From SZUA-547 sp963669315 (GTDB lineage: Bacteria; Pseudomonadota; Alphaproteobacteria; Rhodobacterales; Rhodobacteraceae): a stretch of 64,000 bases of DNA. The notes below the pieces were generated by a model. It saw only the letters and a program-made list of their open reading frames with translations, made no database searches and was not told the origin of the DNA. The stretch is from assembly GCA_963669315.1 (NCBI GenBank), contig OY770021.1:2914001-2978000 (forward strand). Direction: 5' to 3'. The translations under genes were made by a program, and so were the position numbers. This document shows, piece after piece, positions 1-8,817 of the stretch (positions are counted from its first letter, which is position 1; every line of letters begins with the position of its first letter).

Positions 1-1
1 A

Positions 2-1414
2 GGCGGAAATCTCGCGGTAAGCCAGCGCGGCCGCGTTCAGCTTGCTAAACGAGGCGTCAAGGTCAACAACGACGCCATTGACAATTCCGCCGGCGTCGAC
101 TGCTCAGACCACGAGGTCAATATCAAGATCGCGCTGGGCGCCGTTATGGCCGCTGGCGACATGACGGAGAAGCAGCGCAACAACCTTCTGGCCAAAATGA
201 CCGACGAGGTCAGCGCGCTTGTTCTCAAGGACAACTACGACCAGACGCTGGCCATGTCGCTTGTCGAAGTCGTCGCGCCCAAGTTGATCGAGGAGCACGC
301 TCAATTCCTGCGCGCGCTGGAGGCTGCCGGAAAGCTTGATCGGGCGGTCGAGTTCCTTCCGAACGATGAGGAAGTTAGCGAGCGGAAGGCAGCCGGCGTC
401 GGCCTGACGCGACCCGAGATCGCGGTGATGCTGGCCTACGCCAAGATCGATATCTTCTCAGAGCTTGTTCTTACGGATGTGCCGGACGATCCGTATATGG
501 AACGGTTTCTGTTCGAATACATGCCGACTCCTATCCAGAGCAAATACAAGAACGTGCTGCGCAGTCATCGCCTGCGACGAGAGATCATTGCGACCGTCGC
601 CTGCAACTTGATCGCCAACGAAGCCGGTCCGGCCCGATACTTCCGGATGCGGGAAGAGACCGGAGCCTCGATCGGCGAAATCGTCAAGGCGTTTATCATC
701 GCACGAGAGGTGTTCAGCCTTCCGAATATCGCTGCGGAGGTTAACGCACTCGACAACAAGATTTCGGCTGCAGTCCAGAACAAGATTCAGTTGGCGTTGT
801 CGGACACGGCCGCGGCGCAGACGCGGCGACTGGCCCAACAAGGCGATCGATCGATCGGCGAAGCCATCGAATTGTACAAGTCCGGGGTTGAAGCGATTGA
901 AGCAGTCGCCGGGACAACCATTTCGGCATACTCGCAGCAACGCCTGACATCGAGAACCAATGAGCTTGTTGCGAAGGGCGCGCCCAAAGCCCTCGCCGCG
1001 CGGGTCGCAGCGCTTGAATTGCTGGGCGGCGCCATCGATATCGTCGACATCGCCGAACAGCTGAACCGCGATGTCGCCGACGTGGCGGCGAACTACTTCT
1101 CCGCCGGCGCGCGCTTCGGGCTCGATTGGTTGCGCTCGAAAGCCCGCAGCGTTGAGGTTGCGAACCACTGGGAGCGTAAGGCGCTTGGGCGTCTGATGGC
1201 GGGTCTGAGGGCGCAGCAATCCGGCATCGGCGCGGCCGCGCTGACCCTGTCGGACGCCCAGCCGGGAGAAAGCAGCGTTGCGGAATGGGCGGAGAAGAAC
1301 GCTCAGCTGACCATGCGCATGGACCAATTGATCGATCAGTTGCAGTCCGAGGGAGACCTGAGTGTGGCGAAGCTCGCGCTTGTATCCTCGCAGCTCACTG
1401 CGGGGGGGTGTTAG
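2..1414 (+). CDS. NAD-specific glutamate dehydrogenase, large type, C-terminal part
   Basis: Oxidises L-glutamate to 2-oxoglutarate and ammonia with NAD. The frame is open to the left edge of the window, so this is only the 3' part. The first codons read GGNLAVSQRGRVQLAKRG and then NNDAIDNSAGVDCSDHEVNI, the conserved C-terminal catalytic block of the ~180 kDa bacterial NAD-GDH family; the internal ATG at 146 is not the real start. About 470 residues are present against roughly 1,550-1,650 for the full protein. The end is a run of seven G followed by a TAG stop. No downstream partner gene is visible. Family assignment is firm. Confidence 0.94.
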   Translation, partial: GGNLAVSQRGRVQLAKRGVKVNNDAIDNSAGVDCSDHEVNIKIALGAVMAAGDMTEKQRNNLLAKMTDEVSALVLKDNYDQTLAMSLVEVVAPKLIEEHAQFLRALEAAGKLDRAVEFLPNDEEVSERKAAGVGLTRPEIAVMLAYAKIDIFSELVLTDVPDDPYMERFLFEYMPTPIQSKYKNVLRSHRLRREIIATVACNLIANEAGPARYFRMREETGASIGEIVKAFIIAREVFSLPNIAAEVNALDNKISAAVQNKIQLALSDTAAAQTRRLAQQGDRSIGEAIELYKSGVEAIEAVAGTTISAYSQQRLTSRTNELVAKGAPKALAARVAALELLGGAIDIVDIAEQLNRDVADVAANYFSAGARFGLDWLRSKARSVEVANHWERKALGRLMAGLRAQQSGIGAAALTLSDAQPGESSVAEWAEKNAQLTMRMDQLIDQLQSEGDLSVAKLALVSSQLTAGGC

Positions 1415-1453
1415 CTCGCCGTGCGCCGCGGCATTTGGTGGAATCGCGGGTGG

Positions 1454-1503
1454 ACTGATGCGGATCCTCAAGGATTGACTCGAACTGATGTAGATCGTCA
1501 AGG
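1454..1503. promoter_or_regulatory. Tandem FNR-like half-conserved boxes, 30-bp period
   Basis: Two copies of ACTGATG-NN-GATC-N-TCAAGG begin at 1454 and 1484, exactly 30 bp apart. Each core (CTGATGCGGATCCT and CTGATGTAGATCGT) resembles the FNR/FnrL consensus TTGAT-N4-ATCAA, with mismatches at the outer positions. They sit between two convergent genes (glutamate dehydrogenase and phnM), so no promoter obviously needs them. They may be a relic of a lost promoter. The rest of 1415-1638 shows nothing recognisable. Confidence 0.35.
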
Positions 1504-1638
1504 CATGTCATCATGCGTCCAGCGCGCTGTATCGGCCAGGATCTAGCGGGTCACAGTTAGCGTCCATTGGTCGTTTTTTGCTCCATGCCATGTTTCCCGG
1601 CTCAAAGCCGATTTCTCTGAAAATTCCCTAAGCTGCAC

Positions 1639-2859
1639 TCAGGCTGTATGTCCCTGTGTCCAGGTTGCGCGCACGACAGGCAAATCGCCCGCGACGCCAA
1701 ACTGGATCAGATCGGCGCGCTTGCCGATCTCGATCACGCCTCTGTCAGCCATGCCGACCGCCTTGGCCGGAGCAGCGGTCACGGTATGAAGCCCGGTCGC
1801 CATATTGCCGCTCTCCAGCCCCATCTTCACCGCCGCCATCAAAAGAGACGAAGGCGCGTAATCCGAACTGAGAATATCCAACACGCCGGCCTCGACCAGA
1901 TCCGCCGCTGCGACATTGCCGGAGTGAGATCCGCCCCTCAGAAGGTTCGGCGCGCCCATAATGACTGCGATGCCAGCCTGATGACTGGCGCGTGCGGCCT
2001 CCATCGTGGTCGGAAATTCGGCTAGGCGCGCGCCATGCGCCAGAGACGTCGCGACGTCGCTTTCCGTCGTGTCATCATGGCTCGCCAACGTGGCGCCCAG
2101 CTCTTTTGCAATTCTCACCGCGCCGGGCTCATGCACAGGACCGACGCGCGCGCTGAGCGCTTTAAGGTCAGCGAAATAGGCGTCCATATCCGTCTGAGAC
2201 ATGCCGTGCTTGCCCGACAGATACTCTTCATATTTTGAGATGTCACGGAACTGGCGCTGGCCAGGCGTGTGATCCATCAGGCTGACAATCCCGATCCTTT
2301 CTTCAGAGCGGAATTCAGACAGTTCTTCAAGCAATGCTTCCGAGACGATTTCGGCGCGAAGGTGCAGGTAGTGGCTAATCCTCAGATGCCTAGCGCCGCG
2401 AAGCATCAGAATACGGTCGGCGACGTTGCGGGCGTATTTGTCATACTTCCCTTTTGCTGACGGGATTGACCCCACGCGAAGCGCATCAAACACGGTGGTG
2501 ACGCCGACGCTGGCCAGTTCTGCATCATGCGCGATAACGGCCGCGTCCAGCGGCCATTTTACTCCCGGCCGTGGGGTCATGTGACGCTCCAGATTGTCGG
2601 TATGGAGCTCAATCAGGCCGGGTGCCAGAAATTCGCCCTCAATGTCGATTGCGCCGGTTGGGACTGAGACGCCCGTATCAATAGAAACAATCTGTGCTTT
2701 CCGCGTTTGCACGGATCCAAGAACAACCTCGTCTCGCAAGACGAGCCGCGCATTGGCGAAAACGACCTCGTCGTCAGATGACGCGGCGACCGACGCTTGC
2801 GACGCACGGTCGTCAACGGATGGCTCGGTTTGGACCGGGGCTTGACCTTCAAGTTCCAT
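1639..2859 (-). CDS. phnM: Alpha-D-ribose 1-methylphosphonate 5-triphosphate diphosphatase (PhnM)
   Basis: Removes pyrophosphate from ribose 1-methylphosphonate 5-triphosphate, the step before C-P bond cleavage by PhnJ. The protein is 406 residues, an amidohydrolase-fold enzyme. The metal-site segment GLIELHTDNLERHMTPRPG lies near residues 81-99, and the family-typical LMDHTPGQRQFRD and HDDTTESDV segments follow. The N-terminus carries about 30 extra acidic and polar residues before EVVFANARLVLRDEVV, where the family normally begins, so a shorter start is possible. It lies 3 bp downstream of phnN. The gene looks intact although the upstream operon is decayed. Confidence 0.93.
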   Translation of the reverse strand: MELEGQAPVQTEPSVDDRASQASVAASSDDEVVFANARLVLRDEVVLGSVQTRKAQIVSIDTGVSVPTGAIDIEGEFLAPGLIELHTDNLERHMTPRPGVKWPLDAAVIAHDAELASVGVTTVFDALRVGSIPSAKGKYDKYARNVADRILMLRGARHLRISHYLHLRAEIVSEALLEELSEFRSEERIGIVSLMDHTPGQRQFRDISKYEEYLSGKHGMSQTDMDAYFADLKALSARVGPVHEPGAVRIAKELGATLASHDDTTESDVATSLAHGARLAEFPTTMEAARASHQAGIAVIMGAPNLLRGGSHSGNVAAADLVEAGVLDILSSDYAPSSLLMAAVKMGLESGNMATGLHTVTAAPAKAVGMADRGVIEIGKRADLIQFGVAGDLPVVRATWTQGHTA

Positions 2860-2862
2860 AAA

Positions 2863-3477
2863 TCACCTTATGACGTGCTTGAGCGCGCCTTCTTTACCGG
2901 GGCTCAGCGCGTTGAGAAAACGCGCGACGCCCTCTTCCAATGTTCGGTCGTTAAGAACCACGACCGCCCCCTCCGGCGTCTCGAACGCCCCGCGGGACAA
3001 GCGCTGCTCAATCTCCTCCCGTCTCTCTCTCCCGCGTTGGGCCAATCGCTCCGCAAGCACAGCCACGGGTGCGGTCACAAGCACGACGCGTAAGTCGGGA
3101 CAGCGCTTCAATATCCCAAGCAACGCCGCGCGAGAACCGTTGAACACGACGTCCCGGCCCTCCGCCAGAATGCCGTCGATCTCCGCCGGCACCCCGTAGC
3201 AGAGGCCATGCGCCCGCCAGTGAAACGCGAATTCACCGCATTCCAGACGCCGGGCGAACTCAAAATCCGTCACGCCTTCGTAATCCTCACCGCCTGCCTC
3301 GCTTGGCCGGGTGATGACGCGCCTCGGAAAAAAGAGGTCGGGCCTCGCCTTTCTGGCGGCGTCCATCAAAGTGTCTTTGCCCACGCCGGACGGGCCGACG
3401 ACGGCGATCAGCCGGCCTTCCCCATCGCGTGGCCTTTGCCGAAGGGCCTCTCCTCGTTCGTTGCGCATCTCAGCCAT
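2863..3477 (-). CDS. phnN: Ribose 1,5-bisphosphate phosphokinase (PhnN)
   Basis: Phosphorylates ribose 1,5-bisphosphate to PRPP, recycling the sugar freed by phosphonate breakdown. The 204-residue protein has a P-loop GPSGVGKDT at about residues 28-36, followed by RRVITRP and FAFHWRAHGLCYGVP, typical of PhnN and guanylate-kinase-like folds. The start at 3477 lies 7 bp after the stop of the broken phnL (3485-3487), so the original operon order was phnL-phnN-phnM. A second in-frame ATG at 3468 could serve instead. No damage is visible. Confidence 0.92.
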   Translation of the reverse strand: MAEMRNERGEALRQRPRDGEGRLIAVVGPSGVGKDTLMDAARKARPDLFFPRRVITRPSEAGGEDYEGVTDFEFARRLECGEFAFHWRAHGLCYGVPAEIDGILAEGRDVVFNGSRAALLGILKRCPDLRVVLVTAPVAVLAERLAQRGRERREEIEQRLSRGAFETPEGAVVVLNDRTLEEGVARFLNALSPGKEGALKHVIR

Positions 3478-3484
3478 AAATCCG

Positions 3485-4110
3485 TCAGGCCGCCTTTGGA
3501 GTAAACTCGATCACGTCGTTTTCCCAGTCGCAGACACGGCTGCGAGCAGCCTGATCATGATAGATATCGACAATCGCGGCGCCCCTCGTCTTCGATTCTT
3601 CGATTTGCTCAAGCACTGTCTCGCGATTCGCCCGTCGAGGCTCGCCGTAGGTTCATCCATCAGAACGGCTGGATAGTCATACGTGAAACCTCGTGCGATG
3701 TTGACCCGCTGTTGCTCTCCACCCGAGAAGGTCAGAGGCGACAACGACCAGAGCGATTCAGGAATGCGGGGCCGAGTCGGAAGCTTCCGGGCTTTCTTTC
3801 GCGCCGCCTCCGCGCCGCCTCCGCGCCGCTCCCGGCGCGCAGCAACGGCTCCGCCACCACATCGATAGTGGAGACGCTCTGCGCCACCCACAGGAACTGG
3901 CTGACATAGCAGAGCGTCGTGCGCCGAAGCTCAAGTATCTTGCGCGGCTCCGCCAAGGACAAGTCCAGGCCGCCGACCAGAATACGTCCGCCCTGAGTCA
4001 GATAGTTGCCATAGATCATGCGCATCAGCGTGGACTTGCCGGCGCAAGCAACGCCGGTCAGCGCAGCGAATTCTCCGTGAGCGACGTTCAGGGGCGAGCC
4101 GGTCGAACGC
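3485..4110 (-). pseudogene. phnL: PhnL, C-P lyase ABC-type subunit, frameshifted
   Basis: Pieces of PhnL lie in three frames. Frame one has a Walker A GVACAGKST near 4030-4055 followed by MRMIYGNYLTQGGRILVGG. Frame two has FSGGEQQRVNIARGF and LMDEPTASLD (about 3630-3730). Frame three has ANRETVLEQIEESKTRGAAI, a DIYHD motif and a TGA stop at 3485-3487. The first shift falls in a slippage-prone tract (3808-3840) of repeated GCGCCGCCTCC units; the second is just after the DEPTASLD motif. The 5' end is not recognisable. In intact operons PhnL helps assemble ribose methylphosphonate triphosphate synthase. A functional product is unlikely unless the shifts are assembly errors. Confidence 0.85.
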
Positions 4111-4172
4111 GGTACGACATGGTTATCCGGGGATCGGGTGACGCTGACGGTCTCGTCCGACTAGCAGGGCCG

Positions 4173-4620
4173 TCACTCGGATTTTTCGAGGAACGCCTCT
4201 GCGTTCAGCGCGCGAAAATCGTCCAGCGACGCGCGAATTACATCATGGCTCCAATCGCATCAGGCCAGCGCGATCAATCGATCTTCGCCAGCGAGAGCGC
4301 CTGAGCGCGAAAACCGCGGCGTTATGCTCAATGTCGACCCAGTAGTCCGAGGACCGATACTGGAAATGATGCATGCTGGCCCGGTCCATCGGGTGATTAG
4401 TGGCACCGATCCGTACATAGCTGGCTATGTTCGAGAATTTGCTGACCTCGGTGTTTGCGATGTCCGCAAACCGATCGCAATAAGAACAATCGCCGATGCT
4501 GGAGCAGGCACCGCGTAAGCCCTTTCCGATCTCGACATACCGGCAGAATTAACACTCGGAGACGTCGCAATCGGGGTGAATATACGGCGCGCCCGCGCTG
4601 AGTTTCGCCACCAATCAACG
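4173..4620 (-). pseudogene. Phosphonate-linked hexapeptide-repeat acyltransferase, broken
   Basis: The minus strand reads GAPYIHPDCDVSEC, a stop, then FCRYVEIGKG, DRFADIANTEVSKFSNIASY and TNHPMDRASMHHFQYRSSDY. This is the signature of the transferase-hexapeptide protein commonly found beside phnLMN in alphaproteobacteria. The central hexapeptide coils are deleted near 4270-4290. The C-terminus resumes as RLIALA, a second stop, then DWSHDVIRASLDDFRALNAE, ending at TGA 4173-4175. There are therefore at least two in-frame stops and an internal deletion. It lies just upstream of the phnL remnant on the same strand. Confidence 0.82.
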
Positions 4621-4700
4621 CGCGTCCTTGCCGGTGATCAACCGCCGCCTGAGCCAGCCCGAAACGGTGTCCGTGAGCATCACCATATGCAGGATGAGAA

Positions 4701-4862
4701 TCATGTATTAGGTGAGGGGCGCTCGCGTCGGAGTTTGCGGTCGATCAACGAGCGACACCGCCCCAGATGGGGAGCGATCTCCGTCTTTGGCAATCCCATC
4801 TCCATCTGACCGCGCATGCGACAGCGTTCCTCAAGCGTAAAGTGGCTGTATCTCGTTCCCAT
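4701..4862 (-). pseudogene. IS30-family transposase, N-terminal fragment
   Basis: A 53-codon frame starts MGTRYSHFTLEERCRMRGQM and continues through GLPKTEIAPHLGRCRSLIDR, the DNA-binding helix-turn-helix region of IS30-family transposases. It then runs into a stop, and no DDE catalytic part is present. It lies where the upstream genes of the phosphonate operon would be expected, so it may mark the event that removed them. The stretch 4621-4700 on its left is not recognisable. Confidence 0.72.
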
Positions 4863-4904
4863 GGCGATCCCGGAAATTTAACCGGTGTCGCGCGTGGTAT
4901 GCGG

Positions 4905-5050
4905 GTCTAGACGCCAACTCAATTCACTACAAAAAATCAAGTTTTTCGAATCGCTGTACTTGAGGATGGCGGCGGCCCTGTTCTGTCGATATTCCAGCGT
5001 TTGTCGGAAAACAGAGATTGGTTCGAAAGTATCCGACATCACCCTTGCGA
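4905..5050 (+). mobile_element. Relic of an IS6-family right end
   Basis: The stretch aligns by eye to the last ~140 bp of the complete IS6-family element at 34937-35769. Shared blocks are AATCAAG...TTGAGGATGGCGGCGG (matching the ...EEWRRL C-terminus of the transposase), TTCCAGCGTTT, GAGATTGGTTCGAAAGT and CCGACATCACC (matching GAGACGAGTTCGAAAGTGTCTGATGG). Many substitutions show that it is old. It lies ~100 bp before rfbC, so it forms the left edge of the rhamnose cassette. The remaining bases 5051-5151 must hold the rfb promoter; no clear -35/-10 pair stands out. Confidence 0.6.
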
Positions 5051-5151
5051 ATCCAATTCGGCATACATCGGCGAGTTGTGGCGGTATAAAATCGCTACTA
5101 GATTTGAGCGGAAGCGCGGTGCCTTGTGACTAGTCAGAAATTTCTTCGAAT

Positions 5152-5730
5152 GTGATCAAGATGAAACTCGAACGAACTAAACTCTCGGGCGTCATTAAGA
5201 TTACGCCATTGGTTTTCGCCGATGATCGGGGCGAGTTCTCGGAAGTGTGGAGTGCGCGGGCGATGGCGCAAGCTGAGCTCCATGCCGAATTCGTACAAGA
5301 CAACCAATCAGTCTCTCGCTCGATGAATACAGTTCGCGGCCTGCACTATCAGGCGCCACCTTCGGCCCAAGCTAAATTGGTGCGCGTCGTTAAAGGCGCG
5401 ATCTTGGACGTCGCCGTGGATTTTCGGCGGGGATCGCCAACCTTCGGCGAATGGGTGGCGGAAGAACTGTCGGCGGAAAATCGCACTCAGTTGCTGATTC
5501 CCCGAGGTTTTCTACACGGCTTTATTGCGCTCGAAGACGACACCGTCGTGATCTATAAGGTCGATGCCGGATATGACCCGAAGGCGGACGCCGCTGTGCG
5601 GTTCGACGATCCTGATCTTGGCATCGATTGGGGCATTCCGACTGGCGATGCAATCCTATCGGAAAAGGATCGAGCTGCTCCGCTCCTGCGGGATGTCTCT
5701 TCGCCATTTATTTTTGGGGAAGAGTATTGA
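5152..5730 (+). CDS. rfbC: dTDP-4-dehydrorhamnose 3,5-epimerase
   Basis: Epimerises dTDP-4-keto-6-deoxyglucose at C3 and C5 in dTDP-L-rhamnose synthesis. The protein is 192 residues (family ~180-190), a cupin-fold enzyme. Visible motifs are FVQDNQSVSRSMNTVRGLHY (general-base His and the RGLHYQ signature), VDFRRGSPTFG and LLIPRGFLHGF. The start is either GTG at 5152 or ATG at 5161; neither has a strong Shine-Dalgarno sequence. It is the first gene of the overlapping set rfbC-rfbB-rfbD-rfbA, and its stop overlaps the TTG start of rfbB. The product would feed surface polysaccharide assembly. Confidence 0.95.
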   Translation: MIKMKLERTKLSGVIKITPLVFADDRGEFSEVWSARAMAQAELHAEFVQDNQSVSRSMNTVRGLHYQAPPSAQAKLVRVVKGAILDVAVDFRRGSPTFGEWVAEELSAENRTQLLIPRGFLHGFIALEDDTVVIYKVDAGYDPKADAAVRFDDPDLGIDWGIPTGDAILSEKDRAAPLLRDVSSPFIFGEEY

Positions 5731-6773
5731 AACTTTTAGTCACGGGCGGCGCCGGCTTCATTGGCTCCTCGGTTGTTCGAAATGCGATCGAGCGGGGCCA
5801 TGAAGTCATCAATGCCGATTGCCTGACATACGCCGCTAACCCGGCGAATCTCGACCTTGTTAAAGAGAATCCTCTCTACAAGTTCGAGAATATCGACATC
5901 CGCAACAGGCCTGAGATCGAACGGGTTTTTCGCCAGTACAGGCCAGATGCTTTGATGCACCTTGCTGCAGAAAGCCATGTCGATCGATCCATCGATGGTC
6001 CAGCCGACTTTATCGACACCAATATTGTTGGCACATACTCGATGCTGGAAGCCGCAAGAAACTACTGGTCTTCGCTCGACGGCCGAGACGCCGAAAATTT
6101 CCGTTTTCATCATATCTCAACCGACGAAGTATTTGGCTCACTGGGAACGGAAGGGGCATTCGTCGAAACAACGCCCTATGCTCCCAACTCTCCCTATTCC
6201 GCCTCCAAGGCGGCGTCGGACCATCTGGTGCGCGCTTGGGGTGAGACCTATGGATTGCCCTATGTTCTGACCAATTGTTCAAATAATTATGGTCCTTATC
6301 AGTTTCCGGAAAAGCTGATCCCGGTCGTGGTGTTGAACGGTATCGCAGGACGTCCGATTCCGGTTTACGGACGCGGTGAGAATGTGCGGGACTGGCTTTA
6401 TGTCGAGGATCACGCGGATGCATTGCTTCTGGTTCTGACCGAAGGTCAGACGGGGCGTACTTACAATATCGGTGGCGATTCCGAGGCGCGAAATATCGAT
6501 ATCGTTCGCATGATCTGCGCCGTACTCGACGAGGCGCGTCCGGAAGGGGCGCCGCATGACCGGTTGATCACTTTCGTGGCGGACCGTCCAGGTCACGATT
6601 TCAGATATGCAATCGACGCGACCAGGATCACTGACGAACTGGGCTGGCGTCCGTCTCTCGATCTTCGCCAAGGGTTGGAGAAAACCGTACGCTGGTACTT
6701 GGAGAATGAATCCTGGTGGCGCGACATTCAGGATCGTGGCCACAAGCTTCATCGTCGGGGTCTGAGCGCGTGA
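5727..6773 (+). CDS. rfbB: dTDP-glucose 4,6-dehydratase
   Basis: Converts dTDP-glucose to dTDP-4-keto-6-deoxyglucose; NAD-dependent extended SDR of 348 residues. The N-terminus MKLLVTGGAGFIGSSVV holds the Rossmann GxxGxxG. Further on are HLAAESHVDRSIDGP, the catalytic STDEVFGSLG, and the YSASKAASDHLVRAW segment with the active-site Tyr and Lys. The start is TTG at 5727, chosen because the nucleotide-binding motif begins at once and GGGGAAGAG lies just before it. Longer frames starting at 5628 add a non-homologous leader that overlaps rfbC. It overlaps rfbC by 4 bp and rfbD by 4 bp. Confidence 0.95.
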   Translation: MKLLVTGGAGFIGSSVVRNAIERGHEVINADCLTYAANPANLDLVKENPLYKFENIDIRNRPEIERVFRQYRPDALMHLAAESHVDRSIDGPADFIDTNIVGTYSMLEAARNYWSSLDGRDAENFRFHHISTDEVFGSLGTEGAFVETTPYAPNSPYSASKAASDHLVRAWGETYGLPYVLTNCSNNYGPYQFPEKLIPVVVLNGIAGRPIPVYGRGENVRDWLYVEDHADALLLVLTEGQTGRTYNIGGDSEARNIDIVRMICAVLDEARPEGAPHDRLITFVADRPGHDFRYAIDATRITDELGWRPSLDLRQGLEKTVRWYLENESWWRDIQDRGHKLHRRGLSA

Positions 6774-7639
6774 CGCTGAAAATCTTGATGTTTGGCGCGA
6801 CAGGCCAAGTGGCGCGCGAAGTGCTAAGACTTGCGGATCCAAACGTTAAAGTGATCGCTCTCGACCGCAAGCAAGCAGATTTGTTGAAACCAGACCAGTG
6901 TGCCGCGCGTATCAGTGAGATAGATGCAGACGTTGTTCTCAACGCAGCGTCCTACACGGCCGTCGACCGCGCGGAATCTGAACAGGATCTTGCGTTAAAA
7001 ATCAACGCCGAATCGCCTGCCGCGATGGCCAGAGCGGCGGCGAAAAAGGATTTTCCCTTCCTGCATATCTCCTCCGACTATGTATACGATGGGACCGGTG
7101 ACTCTCCGCACATTGAAAGCAAGGAAGCGCGGCCGCTTGGCGTCTATGGGACCACCAAACTGGCAGGCGATCGCGCGGTCGTCGAAGTCGCGGGCGCATA
7201 TGCGATCCTGCGCACGTCGTGGGTTTTTTCAGCGCACGGCGCCAATTTCGTAAAAACAATGCGCCGAATTGGCGCAAACCGGGATGTGATATCGGTTGTT
7301 GACGACCAGCGGGGTGGGCCGACCGCGGCTCAGGACATAGCAGTTGCTCTAATTTCTATCGCTCGGCAGTTTATGAACGGCCGAGGCCAAAGTGGCGTTT
7401 TTCATTTTGCGGGAACACCGGCCATCAGCTGGCGCGGGTTCGCCGAAGCGGTATTCTACAACCGGCCCGGTCCAATAATCCGGCCGATCACCTCTGATGA
7501 ATATCCAACGGCTGCTGAACGCCCGAAGAACTCCACGCTGGATTGTTCGAAAATTCAAGAAGTCTACGGAATCCAGCAGCCGGACTGGCGACGATCGCTA
7601 CGGGACGTGATTGAGGAATTGGAGAAGTCGGATGAGTAA
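6770..7639 (+). CDS. rfbD: dTDP-4-dehydrorhamnose reductase
   Basis: Reduces dTDP-4-keto-L-rhamnose to dTDP-L-rhamnose. The protein is 289 residues with the NAD(P)-binding start MTLKILMFGATGQVAREV, then VLNAASYTAVDRAE, FLHISSDYVYDGTG and YGTTKLAGDRAV (catalytic Tyr/Lys), all typical of RfbD/RmlD. The start is GTG at 6770 in a GTGA overlap with the rfbB stop; a longer in-frame extension would lie inside rfbB. The end overlaps the rfbA start. The gene is intact and in the usual position. Confidence 0.94.
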   Translation: MTLKILMFGATGQVAREVLRLADPNVKVIALDRKQADLLKPDQCAARISEIDADVVLNAASYTAVDRAESEQDLALKINAESPAAMARAAAKKDFPFLHISSDYVYDGTGDSPHIESKEARPLGVYGTTKLAGDRAVVEVAGAYAILRTSWVFSAHGANFVKTMRRIGANRDVISVVDDQRGGPTAAQDIAVALISIARQFMNGRGQSGVFHFAGTPAISWRGFAEAVFYNRPGPIIRPITSDEYPTAAERPKNSTLDCSKIQEVYGIQQPDWRRSLRDVIEELEKSDE

Positions 7640-8531
7640 GAGTCGCAAGGGCATAATTCTGGCGGGGGGATCAGGAACTCGACTTTATCCGCTCACGCTG
7701 TCCGTCTCGAAGCAGCTGCTTCCGATCTACGACAAGCCGATGATCTACTATCCGCTTTCGGTCCTCATGCTAACGAAGATCCGTGAAATCGGCATCATCA
7801 CTACGCCTGAACAGCAGCCGCAGTTCATCGAGTTGCTGGGAGATGGATCGCAATGGGGCATGCGGCTCGAGTATATCGCCCAGCCGAGCCCAGATGGTTT
7901 AGCGCAGGCCTATATTTTGGCGGAGGAGTTTCTGGATGGTTGCCCGTCCGCAATGATTTTGGGCGACAACATCTTTTACGGAAGCAACTTTCCCGAACGA
8001 CTAGCTGCGGCCAACGAAAAGCAAGTCGGGGCTACGGTGTTCGGATACCGGGTCAGAGATCCCGAACGCTACGGCGTCGTAGAGTTTGATCCGCAAGGCC
8101 ATGTGCTTTCCCTGGAAGAAAAACCGGTTTCGCCGAAATCAAGATTCGCCGTCACGGGACTGTATTTTCTCGATGACAGAGCTTCGGAGCGGGCACGCTT
8201 GGTAACACCGTCCGCGCGTGGTGAATTGGAGATACTCTCGCTGCTGGATGTCTATCTCCGAGACGAAGAACTCTCTGTCGAGCGTCTAAACCGCGGTTAC
8301 GCTTGGCTGGATACAGGGACGCATGACAGCCTAATAGAGGCCGGCGAATACATCCGCACGATCGAGCACCGACAGGGCGTAGTAATTGGATGCCCCGAAG
8401 AGATCGCTTTTCGGAATGGTTGGATGGGAGTTTCTGAACTGCGAGTCGCTGCGCAAAAATTCGCTAAAACTGACTACGGAGAATACCTGAAAACTATGGG
8501 AGATGAAAAATCCCAGGATATAACCGAATAA
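7632..8531 (+). CDS. rfbA: Glucose-1-phosphate thymidylyltransferase
   Basis: Makes dTDP-glucose from dTTP and glucose 1-phosphate, the entry to the rhamnose pathway and its feedback-controlled step. The protein is 299 residues. It begins MSKSRKGIILAGGSGTRLYP (the nucleotidyltransferase signature GGxGTRL), followed by SKQLLPIYDKPMIYYPL, ILGDNIFYG and GYAWLDTGTHDSL. The start is ATG at 7632, preceded by GGAG at 7621, overlapping the rfbD stop. It is the last gene of the rfbCBDA set; no glycosyltransferase or export genes follow, so the sugar must be used by genes elsewhere. Confidence 0.95.
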   Translation: MSKSRKGIILAGGSGTRLYPLTLSVSKQLLPIYDKPMIYYPLSVLMLTKIREIGIITTPEQQPQFIELLGDGSQWGMRLEYIAQPSPDGLAQAYILAEEFLDGCPSAMILGDNIFYGSNFPERLAAANEKQVGATVFGYRVRDPERYGVVEFDPQGHVLSLEEKPVSPKSRFAVTGLYFLDDRASERARLVTPSARGELEILSLLDVYLRDEELSVERLNRGYAWLDTGTHDSLIEAGEYIRTIEHRQGVVIGCPEEIAFRNGWMGVSELRVAAQKFAKTDYGEYLKTMGDEKSQDITE

Positions 8532-8817
8532 TATAACCCCGCTAACTGAAATATTATTCTATTCTACTTGAGTTATATCCAAATCCACCCCAAAGTTCTT
8601 CATTATCATCCACAGCTCGTAATTCCAGTTTATCGAATTAGACCTCAGGTATTGATAGTACCCCCCCCTGACATATCTATTTTTTTGTGCTTCATTTGCA
8701 CTAGGTCAACCACCGCAACCCGTCCGTTAATCTGCCGAATCTTCTGCCCAGCCAACAGGCTCAGACCAAATCCCGATATGGAGAGCAAAAAATACGATAA
8801 TATGTGGCGGTGAGCAG
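8532..8817. other. AT-rich spacer after rfbA, nothing recognised
   Basis: The 286 bp after rfbA are clearly richer in A and T than the surroundings (for example ATATTATTCTATTCTACTTG near 8550, and an eight-C run followed by a T7 run near 8660-8690). No coding frame, hairpin terminator or known repeat was recognised. Together with the IS6 end that follows, it suggests a junction between segments of different origin. Confidence 0.5.

Noticed and set aside
458..1501. 347-codon minus-strand frame
   Set aside because: Antisense to glutamate dehydrogenase; no domain signature.
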